The notes below the pieces were generated by a model. The model was not told where the DNA came from. It was given only the letters and a program-made list of their open reading frames with translations, and searched no databases. From assembly GCF_028598555.1 (NCBI RefSeq), contig NZ_JAQRFN010000011.1, positions 62,001 to 126,000 of the forward strand: a stretch of DNA of 64,000 nt, read 5' to 3'. The position numbers and the translations under genes are program-made. Source of the stretch: Xenorhabdus anantnagensis. GTDB lineage: Bacteria; Pseudomonadota; Gammaproteobacteria; Enterobacterales; Enterobacteriaceae. Positions 23,903 through 32,735 of the stretch are shown piece by piece; position 1 is the stretch's first letter, and every line of letters starts with the position of its first letter.

Positions 23903-25176
23903 TGATTTCTGAACATCGGGTGATGGTTACAGGGATGGGGATCGTCAGTGCCTTCGGGACTGATATTGAGATTTTCTGGAAAAAACTTTGTGGTGGGGAA
24001 TCTGCCGTCAAGCCGTTAGTGTGTGCAGATAATGGGGCGTTGCCAATCAAATATGCGGCTCAAATTGATTTTGATTCATTAATTGCCCAGAACCCCGCTT
24101 ATTTACCGGAATCAGGCATTACAGACCGACGTGGTGTAATGGGCATAGTTGCTGCGGCCAAGGCATTGGAAGATGCAGGGCTGGCTTCCTTATTTTTATC
24201 TGAGAAACGCATGGGGATTTATGGATGCAGCGGAGTTTCTGACATCACTGAAGATGATAGGCATCTCGTTCGCCATCAGCATGGTTCGGTTATGCAGTCC
24301 ATGTTTCAGCAACTCAATGATTTAGGTTCTTATTCCGGCGTAAGATGCAGTAATGATGGCATGGTGGTGGAGATTGCCCGCCGGTTTGGGTTATCTGGTC
24401 CGGTTGTCAATGTAAATGCAGCGTGTGCGGGCGCGACTCATGCTATCGGGTTGGCGTGCCAAGCCATCAAAAGGCAAGAGGCTTCCATCATGCTGGCTGG
24501 TGGGGCGGATTCCGTCATCAGTCTGCGCACATTGGTCGGGTTGAATTTGTTGGGGGCAACTGCCGTAACAGAAAAGTGGGGAAGCAGGCTTTGTCGCCCC
24601 TTTGATAAACATCGCAGTGGGTTGGTTGCGGGCGAAGGTGGGGCTTTTTTGGTACTTGAGAGTGAAGAAAGCGCGTTGCGCAGGGGAGCCAAAATTTATG
24701 CGGAGATTAAAGGTTACGGTGCCTCTCTGGATGCCTATAAACTGACGGCTCCTCATCCCGGTGGTATTGGTGCTGAAAGTGCTATCAGGCAGGCTATCAG
24801 CAGTAGTGGATTGCAGCTCCACCAGATTGATTATATCAATGCCCACGGCACATCCACGCCCCTGAATGATGAACTGGAGACGGCTGTTATCAAGCGTATT
24901 TTTGGCACTCAGCCGCCATTGGTGTCATCAATCAAATCCATGTTGGGGCATTGGATAGCCGCCGCAGGAGCTATAGAAGCTGTGGCAACGGTTTTGACCG
25001 TAAAAGAACAGTTCATCCCACCTACAATCAATCTTGAATCCCCTGATCCGCTTTGTGATTTGGATTACGTTCCACAACAAGGACGGGCAGCGCCTGTGCA
25101 CAACGCGATAACAAATTCATTTGGTTTCGGTGGTATTAACTCGTGCTTAGTCATTGGGGAATATGATGAAAGGTAA
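23902..25176 (+). CDS. Second beta-ketoacyl-ACP synthase, intact active site
   Basis: This is a FabF-like KS of 424 residues. It has Cys175 in NVNAACAGATHA, His315 in NAHGTST and His350 in KSMLGHWIAAAG, plus the phosphopantetheine-gating C-terminal ITNSFGFGGINS. It is closer to classical FabF than the first KS in the cluster. The ATG overlaps the previous TGA; a GTG three bases upstream is also possible, but the GGGGGAG ribosome site spaces better to the ATG. The pairing with a following degenerate KS repeats the alpha/partner pattern seen just upstream. Confidence 0.88.
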   Translation: MISEHRVMVTGMGIVSAFGTDIEIFWKKLCGGESAVKPLVCADNGALPIKYAAQIDFDSLIAQNPAYLPESGITDRRGVMGIVAAAKALEDAGLASLFLSEKRMGIYGCSGVSDITEDDRHLVRHQHGSVMQSMFQQLNDLGSYSGVRCSNDGMVVEIARRFGLSGPVVNVNAACAGATHAIGLACQAIKRQEASIMLAGGADSVISLRTLVGLNLLGATAVTEKWGSRLCRPFDKHRSGLVAGEGGAFLVLESEESALRRGAKIYAEIKGYGASLDAYKLTAPHPGGIGAESAIRQAISSSGLQLHQIDYINAHGTSTPLNDELETAVIKRIFGTQPPLVSSIKSMLGHWIAAAGAIEAVATVLTVKEQFIPPTINLESPDPLCDLDYVPQQGRAAPVHNAITNSFGFGGINSCLVIGEYDER

Positions 25177-25927
25177 GAAAATCAGACTCATTGGTTATCA
25201 CCTGAACTGTGATCATCCACAATTTAATTGCCCGGTTTCTGACAATGATGAAAGTGCATTGACGATAAATAGCAAACTCAGGCGTTTTTATTCCAAAGGT
25301 ACGGAAAAATGTCTGATTTCAACCAGAAGGCTATTACTATCATCAAGCCTGAACATTGACGATCCCGCAATAAAATTCGGACTGTATGCCACCCAGTATG
25401 GCTATCTTCACCCAATGCCTGGCGAACTGCTGCCAGAATGGGAACAAAATGGGGTAAGAAACGAACAGGATATTTATCAGGCCATTTGGGCATCAGAACA
25501 GGTAAATCCTTTCTTAATCACATTGTCGCTCAGTAATAACCTACTTGGCGTACTTTCTCAGGAGCTTGCCCTTCAAGGGGACTGCGCCTCTTTTTTACGT
25601 GGAAATATTGGGTTGTTATCCGCGTTTAATGAAGCGGAGTTATTGCTGAATAACGGGGTCATTGACTATGCGTTAGTGGTTGCTTCCGGCATGGGACAGA
25701 TTGACCGTATCGCGCAATCTGATATTTCCGAAACGTTTGTTGAATTTGGCGTTACTTTCATTTTAACCCGTGATGACAAACCGATGCAGAAGGATTGCCC
25801 GATTGTCGATATTGCCTCTCTGAGCCGCATGTATCATGAAGGAAATTATTCAGCTGAAACACTGGATTTTATCAATGACATAGCAGAAGCCATCTCCTCC
25901 TCAGCATTGATTGAAAATTTTAATTAA
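25166..25927 (+). CDS. Truncated, inactive ketosynthase-like protein
   Basis: This ~253-residue protein resembles only the N-terminal lobe of a ketosynthase. The segment LSQELALQGDCASFLRGNIGLLSAF aligns with the active-site helix region, where the nucleophile position is Asn in RGNIG instead of Cys; it is followed by LNNGVIDYALVVASG as in KS families. There is no HGT or GHxxAAG motif because the C-terminal lobe is absent. The gene overlaps the end of the previous KS and has a GGGGA ribosome site five bases before ATG 25166 (an ATG at 25163 is also possible). It could be a structural partner of the upstream KS, or a degenerate copy. Confidence 0.65.
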   Translation: MKGKKIRLIGYHLNCDHPQFNCPVSDNDESALTINSKLRRFYSKGTEKCLISTRRLLLSSSLNIDDPAIKFGLYATQYGYLHPMPGELLPEWEQNGVRNEQDIYQAIWASEQVNPFLITLSLSNNLLGVLSQELALQGDCASFLRGNIGLLSAFNEAELLLNNGVIDYALVVASGMGQIDRIAQSDISETFVEFGVTFILTRDDKPMQKDCPIVDIASLSRMYHEGNYSAETLDFINDIAEAISSSALIENFN

Positions 25928-25955
25928 CAACATTTAATTAACAATAGGATTCACT

Positions 25956-28796
25956 ATGGAAAGTTATGCTGCATTTTGTAAGCCTCTGCTTACCCGTGCT
26001 TTGGCTTCTATTGGGTTAAACAAGGCCTACCACCGGGCTTCTGGAAATTTTCTGTACTGCAAAGATGAAAATGGACAGGAAGTGCCAATATTGGATCTTC
26101 TGGGAGGGTATGGTGCGACATTACTTGGGCACAATTCCCCTTTAATCAGAGAAAAAATCAAATGTTATCTTGATGAAGAAATTCCGGTTCATAACCAATT
26201 TTCCATTAGAAAGCCCGCAGCAATGCTGGCAGAAAGACTGAATGAGTTGTTGAAAGAAGAAACTGCAACCAATGGCGATTTTGTATTCTGTTTTGCCAGT
26301 ACGGGGGCAGAATCAATGGAAGTTGCACTGAAAAGTGTCGAGTTTACACGTAATGCGCAACTTCTCGCATTAGGGCAAGAAATGGCACAGGTTGCCAACA
26401 TATTGGACAACGAAGCTGAGGTTGTACTGACGCAAGAGCAGAGACAGCAACTGAAATTGGAAAAAGATCCTACTGTCCAAGAAATTAAACTGGCTTTGTC
26501 TGCGTTTAATCAATTTCAATTAGACTCAAAACCGACATTCCTTGCTCTTGAACATGCTTTTCATGGAAAGATGATGGTGACGGCGAACTGTACACATGGC
26601 GCCATGTATCGTGACTATTTGAAGCGGCTGAAAATTAACACGCTTTTTCTTTCTCCTGCCCAATTAGCTGAATTTGTCGAAATGGGGGAAAAAGCCAATG
26701 ACATTTTAAACAGTTGGTTATGGTTGCCGCAGGAAGAGAATGGTCAGATTGTTTTGACCAAAAAGGCATTTAGAACCGTGGCCGCATTGTTGGTAGAACC
26801 CATTCAGGGAGAAGGTGGGGTTTATCCACTCAGTACCGAACAAGTCACTGGCATCAATCGGCTAAAACAGATCCTTGGATGCCCCATTATTGCTGATGAA
26901 GTACAGACCGGATCAGGGCGGTGTGGATTTTTGGTGGCATCGAGTGATGCGGGTATTGATGCAGATTACTATGTGCTTTCCAAAGCGTTGGGCGGTGGAT
27001 ATGTCAAAATTGGTGTCGTTGCCATTCGTCAGAAAAGTTTTACTCCGGGGTTCGATGTAATCCAAAGCTCAACGTTCGGTGAAGATGATTTCTCCTGTCG
27101 GGTTGCACTTGATTATATCAACCTGCTGTATGCTGATCAGCGTAAGTTGCTGACGCAAGTTACCCAACTGGGAAATGAGTTCAAAACACGGCTGGAGGAT
27201 TTAAAAGAGCAATATCCTGATGTCATCCAAGAGGTTCGTGGCAAGGGGTTGATCTGGGGAGTCGAATTCTGTGATGTGATTAATTCAGATTCCTACATTT
27301 TGCAAAATATCGCAGTACAAGGCAGCTTGGGCTATGTAATCAGTGGTCATTTACTGTGTGGCAGCCATATTCGAGTGGCACCCTCAGGCAGTGCAGCCAA
27401 CGTGATTCGTGTGGAACCATCCGTATTTCTGGAACTTTCGCAGGTTATCCGTTTTATCGAAGCACTTTCCCGCGTTTGTCTGGCTATTCGTCATGCCAAT
27501 GCTGGCTTTATTGTTGCTCCCGTGCTTGGGAAACAACTTCCGTCTGTTGTTGCGGATTATCGTCGCAGGGAGACGGAGCAAGAAGATGACAGTACGGCAG
27601 ATTATAAGGCCGCTTTCGTGAATCATTTGATTTCAGCGGACTGGCTGAAAGAAGTTGACCCTTCCTTTAGCCTACTCAGCGACGAAGAAATGACATTGTT
27701 TGTCGAAAATACCAGCTTTAATCTTGCGACAAAACCGTTTAAACCCGCGCGAATTCGTTCGGCCAATGGTCAGTCTGTGAGTTTTACACTGTATCCAATC
27801 CCCGTGACTTCAAAAATGATCAAGTCAGCGCTGGCACAAAATGATTTAGAAAGGTTGCGACATGAAATTGATGTCCGTGTTGCTCAGGCGGCGCAAGCTG
27901 GTAATACCGTGGTGGGTTTGGGCATGTTTACCTCAATAATCACTAACAATGGTAAGTCTGTGAAAAACAACCAGATAAATGTGACGACGGGGAATACTTT
28001 GACTGTGGGCATGGGAATTGAAGCCTTAAAAAATAGTATGTTAAATCGAGATATTAGCCAAGTTCGCATTACGGTGATTGGGGGCGCGGGAAATATCGGC
28101 CGTGTTTATGCCGAGATTCTGGGGCCGCAATTTCTGGAGATGACATTGATTGGTAGTCATAATCATGGTTCGGTGAGAAAAATGAACGAAGTGAAATACC
28201 AGATTTATCAAAACATCTATGAACAATTTATGACTAATTCTCAGTCAGTTATGAGAGGGCTGGCAAAACGTGTAGTGGACTGCCTTTCATTAATGCCATC
28301 TGGTGCCCTTGCAGGGAAACCAGTGGGTGAAGCGATAGATCACTACTTGAACCAGCATCATTCAGATCAAGTATTTATCCGTATTTCCCAGAACATTTCT
28401 GATATTGAACATAGTGATGTCATTGTTTGTGCGGCCAACGCTTCAGAAGCATTTATTCCTGTAGACAAGATAAAAAGAGGGGGAATTGTTTGTGACATTT
28501 CTGTGCCACACAACTTGTCTGATAACGATTTAATTAACCGGCCTGACATCCAGATCCTGCGCGGCGGTATCGTCCAGACACCTTGTCATGACAGCCTTGA
28601 TCCCAGAGTCAGAGCATATTTGGGAGAAGGGCAGCTCTATGCCTGTATGACGGAAACTATTTTACTGGCACTGGAACAGCACAAAGGAAATTTCTCATAC
28701 GGGAATATTTCCGCCAAGCAAGTTCTCGACATTATGGCGATAGCCAAAAAACACCACTTCACTCTATCGGAAATCAAAGGAAATTCTAGCTTATGA
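25956..28796 (+). CDS. Fusion of class III aminotransferase and acyl-ACP reductase-like domain
   Basis: The 946-residue protein joins two enzymes. Residues 1-510 are a class III PLP aminotransferase: STGAESMEVALK (115-126), the PLP-ring aspartate in IIADEVQTGSGR (Asp314), and Lys343 in LSKALGGG as the Schiff-base lysine. Residues ~590-946 resemble cyanobacterial acyl-ACP reductase (fatty aldehyde forming): VVGLGMFTSIITNNG, VTTGNTLTVGMG, the NAD(P) fold VIGGAGNIG (707-715), LRGGIVQT, and Cys897 in LYACMTETILLALE at the position of the acyl-accepting Cys294 of the Synechococcus enzyme. Together they would reduce an acyl thioester to an aldehyde and transaminate it to a primary amine. It lies 28 bases after the KS-like gene and overlaps the next SDR by ATGA. 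The family assignments are from memory of conserved blocks and need a search to confirm. Confidence 0.85.
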   Translation: MESYAAFCKPLLTRALASIGLNKAYHRASGNFLYCKDENGQEVPILDLLGGYGATLLGHNSPLIREKIKCYLDEEIPVHNQFSIRKPAAMLAERLNELLKEETATNGDFVFCFASTGAESMEVALKSVEFTRNAQLLALGQEMAQVANILDNEAEVVLTQEQRQQLKLEKDPTVQEIKLALSAFNQFQLDSKPTFLALEHAFHGKMMVTANCTHGAMYRDYLKRLKINTLFLSPAQLAEFVEMGEKANDILNSWLWLPQEENGQIVLTKKAFRTVAALLVEPIQGEGGVYPLSTEQVTGINRLKQILGCPIIADEVQTGSGRCGFLVASSDAGIDADYYVLSKALGGGYVKIGVVAIRQKSFTPGFDVIQSSTFGEDDFSCRVALDYINLLYADQRKLLTQVTQLGNEFKTRLEDLKEQYPDVIQEVRGKGLIWGVEFCDVINSDSYILQNIAVQGSLGYVISGHLLCGSHIRVAPSGSAANVIRVEPSVFLELSQVIRFIEALSRVCLAIRHANAGFIVAPVLGKQLPSVVADYRRRETEQEDDSTADYKAAFVNHLISADWLKEVDPSFSLLSDEEMTLFVENTSFNLATKPFKPARIRSANGQSVSFTLYPIPVTSKMIKSALAQNDLERLRHEIDVRVAQAAQAGNTVVGLGMFTSIITNNGKSVKNNQINVTTGNTLTVGMGIEALKNSMLNRDISQVRITVIGGAGNIGRVYAEILGPQFLEMTLIGSHNHGSVRKMNEVKYQIYQNIYEQFMTNSQSVMRGLAKRVVDCLSLMPSGALAGKPVGEAIDHYLNQHHSDQVFIRISQNISDIEHSDVIVCAANASEAFIPVDKIKRGGIVCDISVPHNLSDNDLINRPDIQILRGGIVQTPCHDSLDPRVRAYLGEGQLYACMTETILLALEQHKGNFSYGNISAKQVLDIMAIAKKHHFTLSEIKGNSSL

Positions 28797-29527
28797 GCGA
28801 GAAATATGCCGTTGTGACTGGCGGCAGCAAAGGTATTGGTCGTGCGATAGTTTTAAGTTTATTGGATAGGGGATACCGGGTCGCTTTTTGTTATCGCAAT
28901 AATACCCCCCAAACTGCCGATTTTATTACCCAAGTCACACATGACTTCCACGACACCCTGCCTGTCAGGGTTGATCTTGCCAAGGCAGGGGATGTCAGTA
29001 CATTTATTAATACCGTGAGTGAGGCATTTGGGCGTATTGATCTTCTGGTTAATAACGTCGGGATCACAAGGGATGGGTTATTGGCAACGATGGAAACCAA
29101 GGATATTGAGTTATTGATAAACAATAATTTATTAAGTTACATCCTATGTAGCCGCGAAGTGTTGAAAATGATGATACCGCAGCGCAGTGGGCACATTATC
29201 AATATCTCATCCATTTCAGCCCAAAGGCCCAATAAGGGGCAATCAATCTATGCCGCCACCAAAGGCGGTATAGAATCATTAACACGGGCACTTGCCGTTG
29301 AAGTGGCACCCAAGAATATTCGGGTCAATGCAATTGCTCCCGGAATTATTCAAACAGAGATGTCAGCGAACTTATTAAAAACACACCAAGAATTAATTAA
29401 TAGCAAAGTATTGCTCAAACGCGTTGGTGTTGTCAGCGAAATTACCTCGGCAGTTCATTTTCTTATGGAAAATCACTATATGACGGGAGAGGTAATTAAT
29501 GTCAACGGTGGTATTACTCTGAGTTAA
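28793..29527 (+). CDS. FabG-like 3-oxoacyl-ACP reductase (SDR)
   Basis: This 244-residue classical SDR is close to FabG, which reduces the beta-keto group of ACP-bound chains with NADPH. It has TGGSKGIG (9-16), LVNNVGITRDGLL (85-97, very FabG-like), Ser140, and Tyr153/Lys157 in YAATKGG; the C-terminus MTGEVINVNGG is standard. The start overlaps the stop of the preceding fusion gene (ATGA). It is the natural partner for the intact ketosynthases of this operon. No dehydratase or enoyl reductase is encoded nearby, so full reduction would need host fatty-acid enzymes. Confidence 0.88.
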   Translation: MSEKYAVVTGGSKGIGRAIVLSLLDRGYRVAFCYRNNTPQTADFITQVTHDFHDTLPVRVDLAKAGDVSTFINTVSEAFGRIDLLVNNVGITRDGLLATMETKDIELLINNNLLSYILCSREVLKMMIPQRSGHIINISSISAQRPNKGQSIYAATKGGIESLTRALAVEVAPKNIRVNAIAPGIIQTEMSANLLKTHQELINSKVLLKRVGVVSEITSAVHFLMENHYMTGEVINVNGGITLS

Positions 29528-29541
29528 TAAAGGAAAATTTA

Positions 29542-30297
29542 ATGTTGACGTTCATTGTAACCGGTGCTGCCAGTGGAATAGGCTATGCCGTTTGCCAGAA
29601 ATTGCTGACGACTGGATATCGTATTATTGCCATTGATGTTAACAGCGAAGGGCTAAATAAACTGGCAGAACAATCACCGGGGTTGGTTGATATACTTCAA
29701 ATTGACTTGACTGATGAAAACGCCATCGCTAATCAGTTGGTGCCTCTGTTTAAAGAGGGCAAATTACCAGAAATATTACAAGGAATAGTCATTAGTCATG
29801 GTAAAGATAATGATAATAAAATTGGAGATAGTGATATTTGGGATTCAATATTGGCTGCCAATTTACATTCAGTCCAACGCCTATTATCGAATGTCGTACC
29901 CAATATCCTTTCTGGAGGCCGGATTGTCATTATTTCATCTATTCTTGGTAAGGCAGGAAAGAAACACAATAGTGCTTATTGTGTATCCAAACATGCTTTG
30001 CTTGGATTAACGAAATCGCTGGCTCTGGATTTGGCAGAAAGGCAAATTACCGTAAATGCAGTACTGCCTTCTTGGGTGGATACACCAATGTTGTTGAAGG
30101 GGCTGGAGCCACAGGCAAAACTGCTTGGATGTTCAACATCGGCCTTACTCAGGCGCATTGAAAAACGTATTCCGCTGAAGAGATTGGTCAGCCCTCAGGA
30201 TGTTGCCAATGCCGTGATGTTTTTCATTTCTTTAGACGCAGCCATGATTACGGCTCAAGGTTTGGTGATTGATGGCGGGGATGGGTGTGGAGCATAA
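29542..30297 (+). CDS. Short-chain dehydrogenase/reductase, last gene of the KS operon
   Basis: This 251-residue SDR has TGAASGIG (7-14), Ser133 in ISSILGK and Tyr146/Lys150 in YCVSKHAL. The usual NNAG is replaced by VISHGKDND, so it is more divergent than the FabG-like neighbour. The C-terminus AQGLVIDGGDG fits the family. GGAAAATTT lies just before the ATG, 14 bases after the previous stop. It converges on fliR, with no obvious terminator in the 98 bases between. It probably acts on a carbonyl of the same product as the upstream genes; the substrate cannot be read from sequence. Confidence 0.82.
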   Translation: MLTFIVTGAASGIGYAVCQKLLTTGYRIIAIDVNSEGLNKLAEQSPGLVDILQIDLTDENAIANQLVPLFKEGKLPEILQGIVISHGKDNDNKIGDSDIWDSILAANLHSVQRLLSNVVPNILSGGRIVIISSILGKAGKKHNSAYCVSKHALLGLTKSLALDLAERQITVNAVLPSWVDTPMLLKGLEPQAKLLGCSTSALLRRIEKRIPLKRLVSPQDVANAVMFFISLDAAMITAQGLVIDGGDGCGA

Positions 30298-30395
30298 ATG
30301 TTATTTTCGTCAATAGTGAATAAGTGCTATGAACCCCCCCCTGGCTTTTGCCGCCACAATATAAAGGGAAATTTAGCCAGAAAAATACGGTTTGT

Positions 30396-31178
30396 TTACA
30401 GCACTATTTCACTAACGATTACCGCCAGGCGATCGAACATTTCGCCAAATAACCGTTCAGTAAATGGCACTAACATCGGGAACACCAGAGAAAGTGTGAA
30501 AATCCCCACGGTCAGGGTCAGAGGAAAACCGACCACAAACACGGAAAGTTGGGGCGTCATGCGGTTCAACATGCCCAGAGAAAAGTTCAGCACCAAAAGC
30601 AGGGTAATCATTGGCATTGCCAGCATCAAGCCATTGATAAAGATCAGGTTGGCACTTTGGGCTAATAATAAAAAACCCTTTGGATTCAATTGAGTGGGTT
30701 TAATGGGAATAGAATGAAAAGTATCTGCCAGAATCGACAATAGCCATAAATGCCCGTCAAAGGCCAAAAACAGCAATAACATCAGCATATTCAGGATACG
30801 GGCTAAAATAGGCATATTCGGGCCACCTGTAGGATCAAAAAAGGTGGCGAATGAAAGTCCCATTTGTAAGCCGAGCACTTCACCGGCATAGCGTACTACA
30901 GCAAAAGCGATCTGCATGGTTAATCCCAAAGCCATGCCAATCAATATTTGTTGTATTAGAACCCAAATTCCGACAACAGAAAAAATCGGAATTTGAGGAG
31001 AAGGGAAAGTCGGGACAAGTATGGCTGTGATTACTAGCGCCAAGCCAATTTTGACTTTTATTGGTACTTGTTTTTCACTGAAAATGGGTGCCGTGCTAAA
31101 TAACGCCATCAAGCGCACCAATGGCCAGAAAAAATCACTGACGAGGCGGGAAAGTGTTTCAGTATCAAACGGGATCAT
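30396..31178 (-). CDS. fliR: Flagellar export apparatus protein FliR
   Basis: FliR is one of the three membrane proteins (FliP, FliQ, FliR) that form the helical export gate of the flagellar type III secretion system. The 260-residue product is hydrophobic with about six membrane segments and starts MIPFDTETLSRLVSDFFWPLVRLMALFSTAPIF, typical of the family. It is the last gene of the fliLMNOPQR string and borders the accessory block. Two bases separate it from fliQ. Confidence 0.95.
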   Translation of the reverse strand: MIPFDTETLSRLVSDFFWPLVRLMALFSTAPIFSEKQVPIKVKIGLALVITAILVPTFPSPQIPIFSVVGIWVLIQQILIGMALGLTMQIAFAVVRYAGEVLGLQMGLSFATFFDPTGGPNMPILARILNMLMLLLFLAFDGHLWLLSILADTFHSIPIKPTQLNPKGFLLLAQSANLIFINGLMLAMPMITLLLVLNFSLGMLNRMTPQLSVFVVGFPLTLTVGIFTLSLVFPMLVPFTERLFGEMFDRLAVIVSEIVL

Positions 31179-31180
31179 AA

Positions 31181-31450
31181 TTAACCGATAATATGCGGAA
31201 TGCTAGTAAACAAGGCGCGCATGTAATCCAGCAGTAAGTTTAGCATCCATGGCCCGGCGATGATGATAGTGGTGACGACGGCCAAAATTTTCGGAATAAA
31301 CGATAAGGTCATTTCGTTTACCTGAGTTGCCGCCTGTAATAAGCTGATGATCAAGCCACAAACCAAGGCAGACAAAAGGAGTGGAGCAGCCAGAGCCAAC
31401 GCCACTTTCATTGCCTCAACACCAAGGGCCATTATCGATTCTGGAGTCAT
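31181..31450 (-). CDS. fliQ: Flagellar export apparatus protein FliQ
   Basis: FliQ is the small two-helix subunit of the flagellar export gate. The product from MTPESIMALGVEAMKVAL is 89 residues, the usual length. The frame extends 23 codons further upstream, but that segment is basic and unlike FliQ, so the internal ATG at 31450 is taken as the start. It lies between fliP and fliR on the same strand. Confidence 0.94.
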   Translation of the reverse strand: MTPESIMALGVEAMKVALALAAPLLLSALVCGLIISLLQAATQVNEMTLSFIPKILAVVTTIIIAGPWMLNLLLDYMRALFTSIPHIIG

Positions 31451-31469
31451 AATTTTCTTAAGCCGTTGT

Positions 31470-32279
31470 TTAGATATAAAAGCTTTGCGCCAGCGAGCCA
31501 AGCAATAATTGCCAGCCATCTACCAAGACAAACAGCATGAGTTTGAACGGTAGTGATATGGTGGCGGGTGGAACCATCATCATCCCCAATGCCATCAAAA
31601 CACTGGCAACAACCAGATCGATGATCAAGAACGGGATAAAGAGCGTAAAACCAATCTGGAACGCAGTTTTCAATTCACTGGTAATAAACGCGGGGACGAG
31701 TACACGCATTGGAACAGAATCCGCAGTTTCAAATGCCTCTTGATCTGCAAGACGGGCAAATAGTGCCAGATCATTTTCTCTTGTCTGACGCAGCATGAAT
31801 TGGCGCAGAGGCTTGGCACCGTTATCCAGTGCAACTTCCAGAGTAATGTCATCCTTGCTATAGGGCAGATAGGCGTTTTTATAGACATCATCGAATGCTG
31901 GCGCCATGATGAAAAAAGTCATAAACAGTGCCAAACCCAGCATAACTTGGTTAGGCGGAGCTGAAGGTGTTCCCAGTGCATTGCGCAGCAAGCCGAGTAC
32001 AATGATGATGCGGGTAAAGCTGGTCATCATTAGCAGAGCGGCAGGGATGAACCCCAATGCCGTGATGAAAATCAGGGTTTGAACAGGCAATGACCAACTT
32101 TGCCCGCCATTGGCTAAGGGTTGGCTTATGATGCCAGGCAACTCAGCAGCAGCGTTCATAGGGAACAGCGGCAGCAAAAGCGCCATAAACAGAGTTGTCA
32201 AACGTATTTGATAAAGCCATGAGACAAATTTTTTGCCTGTCATTCGGTTGACTGCCATAAAAAAAACTCTATTTTTCAT
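31470..32279 (-). CDS. fliP: Flagellar export apparatus protein FliP
   Basis: FliP is the pentameric core of the flagellar export gate. The product (~269 residues) has a cleavable N-terminal segment ([13 protein letters not shown]), then [28 protein letters not shown] and [19 protein letters not shown], both diagnostic. The tail [27 protein letters not shown] is conserved as well. Two adjacent ATGs (32282, 32279) follow an AGGA; the second is better spaced. A third candidate, at 32258, would give a shorter signal sequence. It overlaps the end of fliO slightly. Confidence 0.95.
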   Translation of the reverse strand: MKNRVFFMAVNRMTGKKFVSWLYQIRLTTLFMALLLPLFPMNAAAELPGIISQPLANGGQSWSLPVQTLIFITALGFIPAALLMMTSFTRIIIVLGLLRNALGTPSAPPNQVMLGLALFMTFFIMAPAFDDVYKNAYLPYSKDDITLEVALDNGAKPLRQFMLRQTRENDLALFARLADQEAFETADSVPMRVLVPAFITSELKTAFQIGFTLFIPFLIIDLVVASVLMALGMMMVPPATISLPFKLMLFVLVDGWQLLLGSLAQSFYI

Positions 32280-32733
32280 CATCGTCCTGGTTATTCTTGC
32301 TTTTTCGTTGGAGTGTACTTTTTAGCATCTGACCAAATGGCAGCGACTTAATCGCGGTTCCCTTTTCCTCGTTGTCAGGCGGTGCAGGCATCTGATGCAG
32401 CATGTTGATCTGTTGAGATGTGACTCCCAAGACCAGCCAGTTATCTTCGATTTCTACAACAACGACCCGCTCTTTCGGTCCGAGGGAGCAACTTGCCTTA
32501 ACGTTCAGCAAACGATGATTTTTGCTTTTGGCCGGTGAAAAACCCAAACGGCGAATTAGCCATGTCATGAAGAAAATCAACAATAAAATACCACCCAGTG
32601 CACTGCTGATTTGCATCAGTGTTTGGCTGGCGGGAAGGGGTTCACTATTGCCGGTTATCGTGTTAACAGGTGCGGCATCAGATGCCGCACTATGTTGAAA
32701 AGAATTACGAACGGAAGGCTGGTTCGCCATCAT
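32269..32733 (-). CDS. fliO: Flagellar biosynthesis protein FliO
   Basis: FliO is a bitopic membrane protein that helps assemble the FliPQR export gate. The 154-residue product has one membrane helix ([23 protein letters not shown]) followed by a cytosolic domain with [30 protein letters not shown], the conserved FliO block. The charged tail [11 protein letters not shown] is not conserved. It lies two bases from fliN and overlaps fliP. Confidence 0.92.
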   Translation of the reverse strand: MMANQPSVRNSFQHSAASDAAPVNTITGNSEPLPASQTLMQISSALGGILLLIFFMTWLIRRLGFSPAKSKNHRLLNVKASCSLGPKERVVVVEIEDNWLVLGVTSQQINMLHQMPAPPDNEEKGTAIKSLPFGQMLKSTLQRKSKNNQDDDEK

Positions 32734-32735
32734 GG

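Noticed and set aside
21545-25927. Ordinary fatty-acid (fab) gene cluster
   Set aside because: Primary fab clusters do not carry four KS-like genes with inactive partners or an aminotransferase-reductase fusion, and fabD/fabH are absent.
5440-30395. Integrase- or tRNA-mediated genomic island
   Set aside because: No integrase, transposase, tRNA or flanking direct repeat could be seen at either edge.
30298-30693. 131-codon + strand frame opposite the end of fliR
   Set aside because: Mostly antisense to fliR, no ribosome site, no recognisable family.
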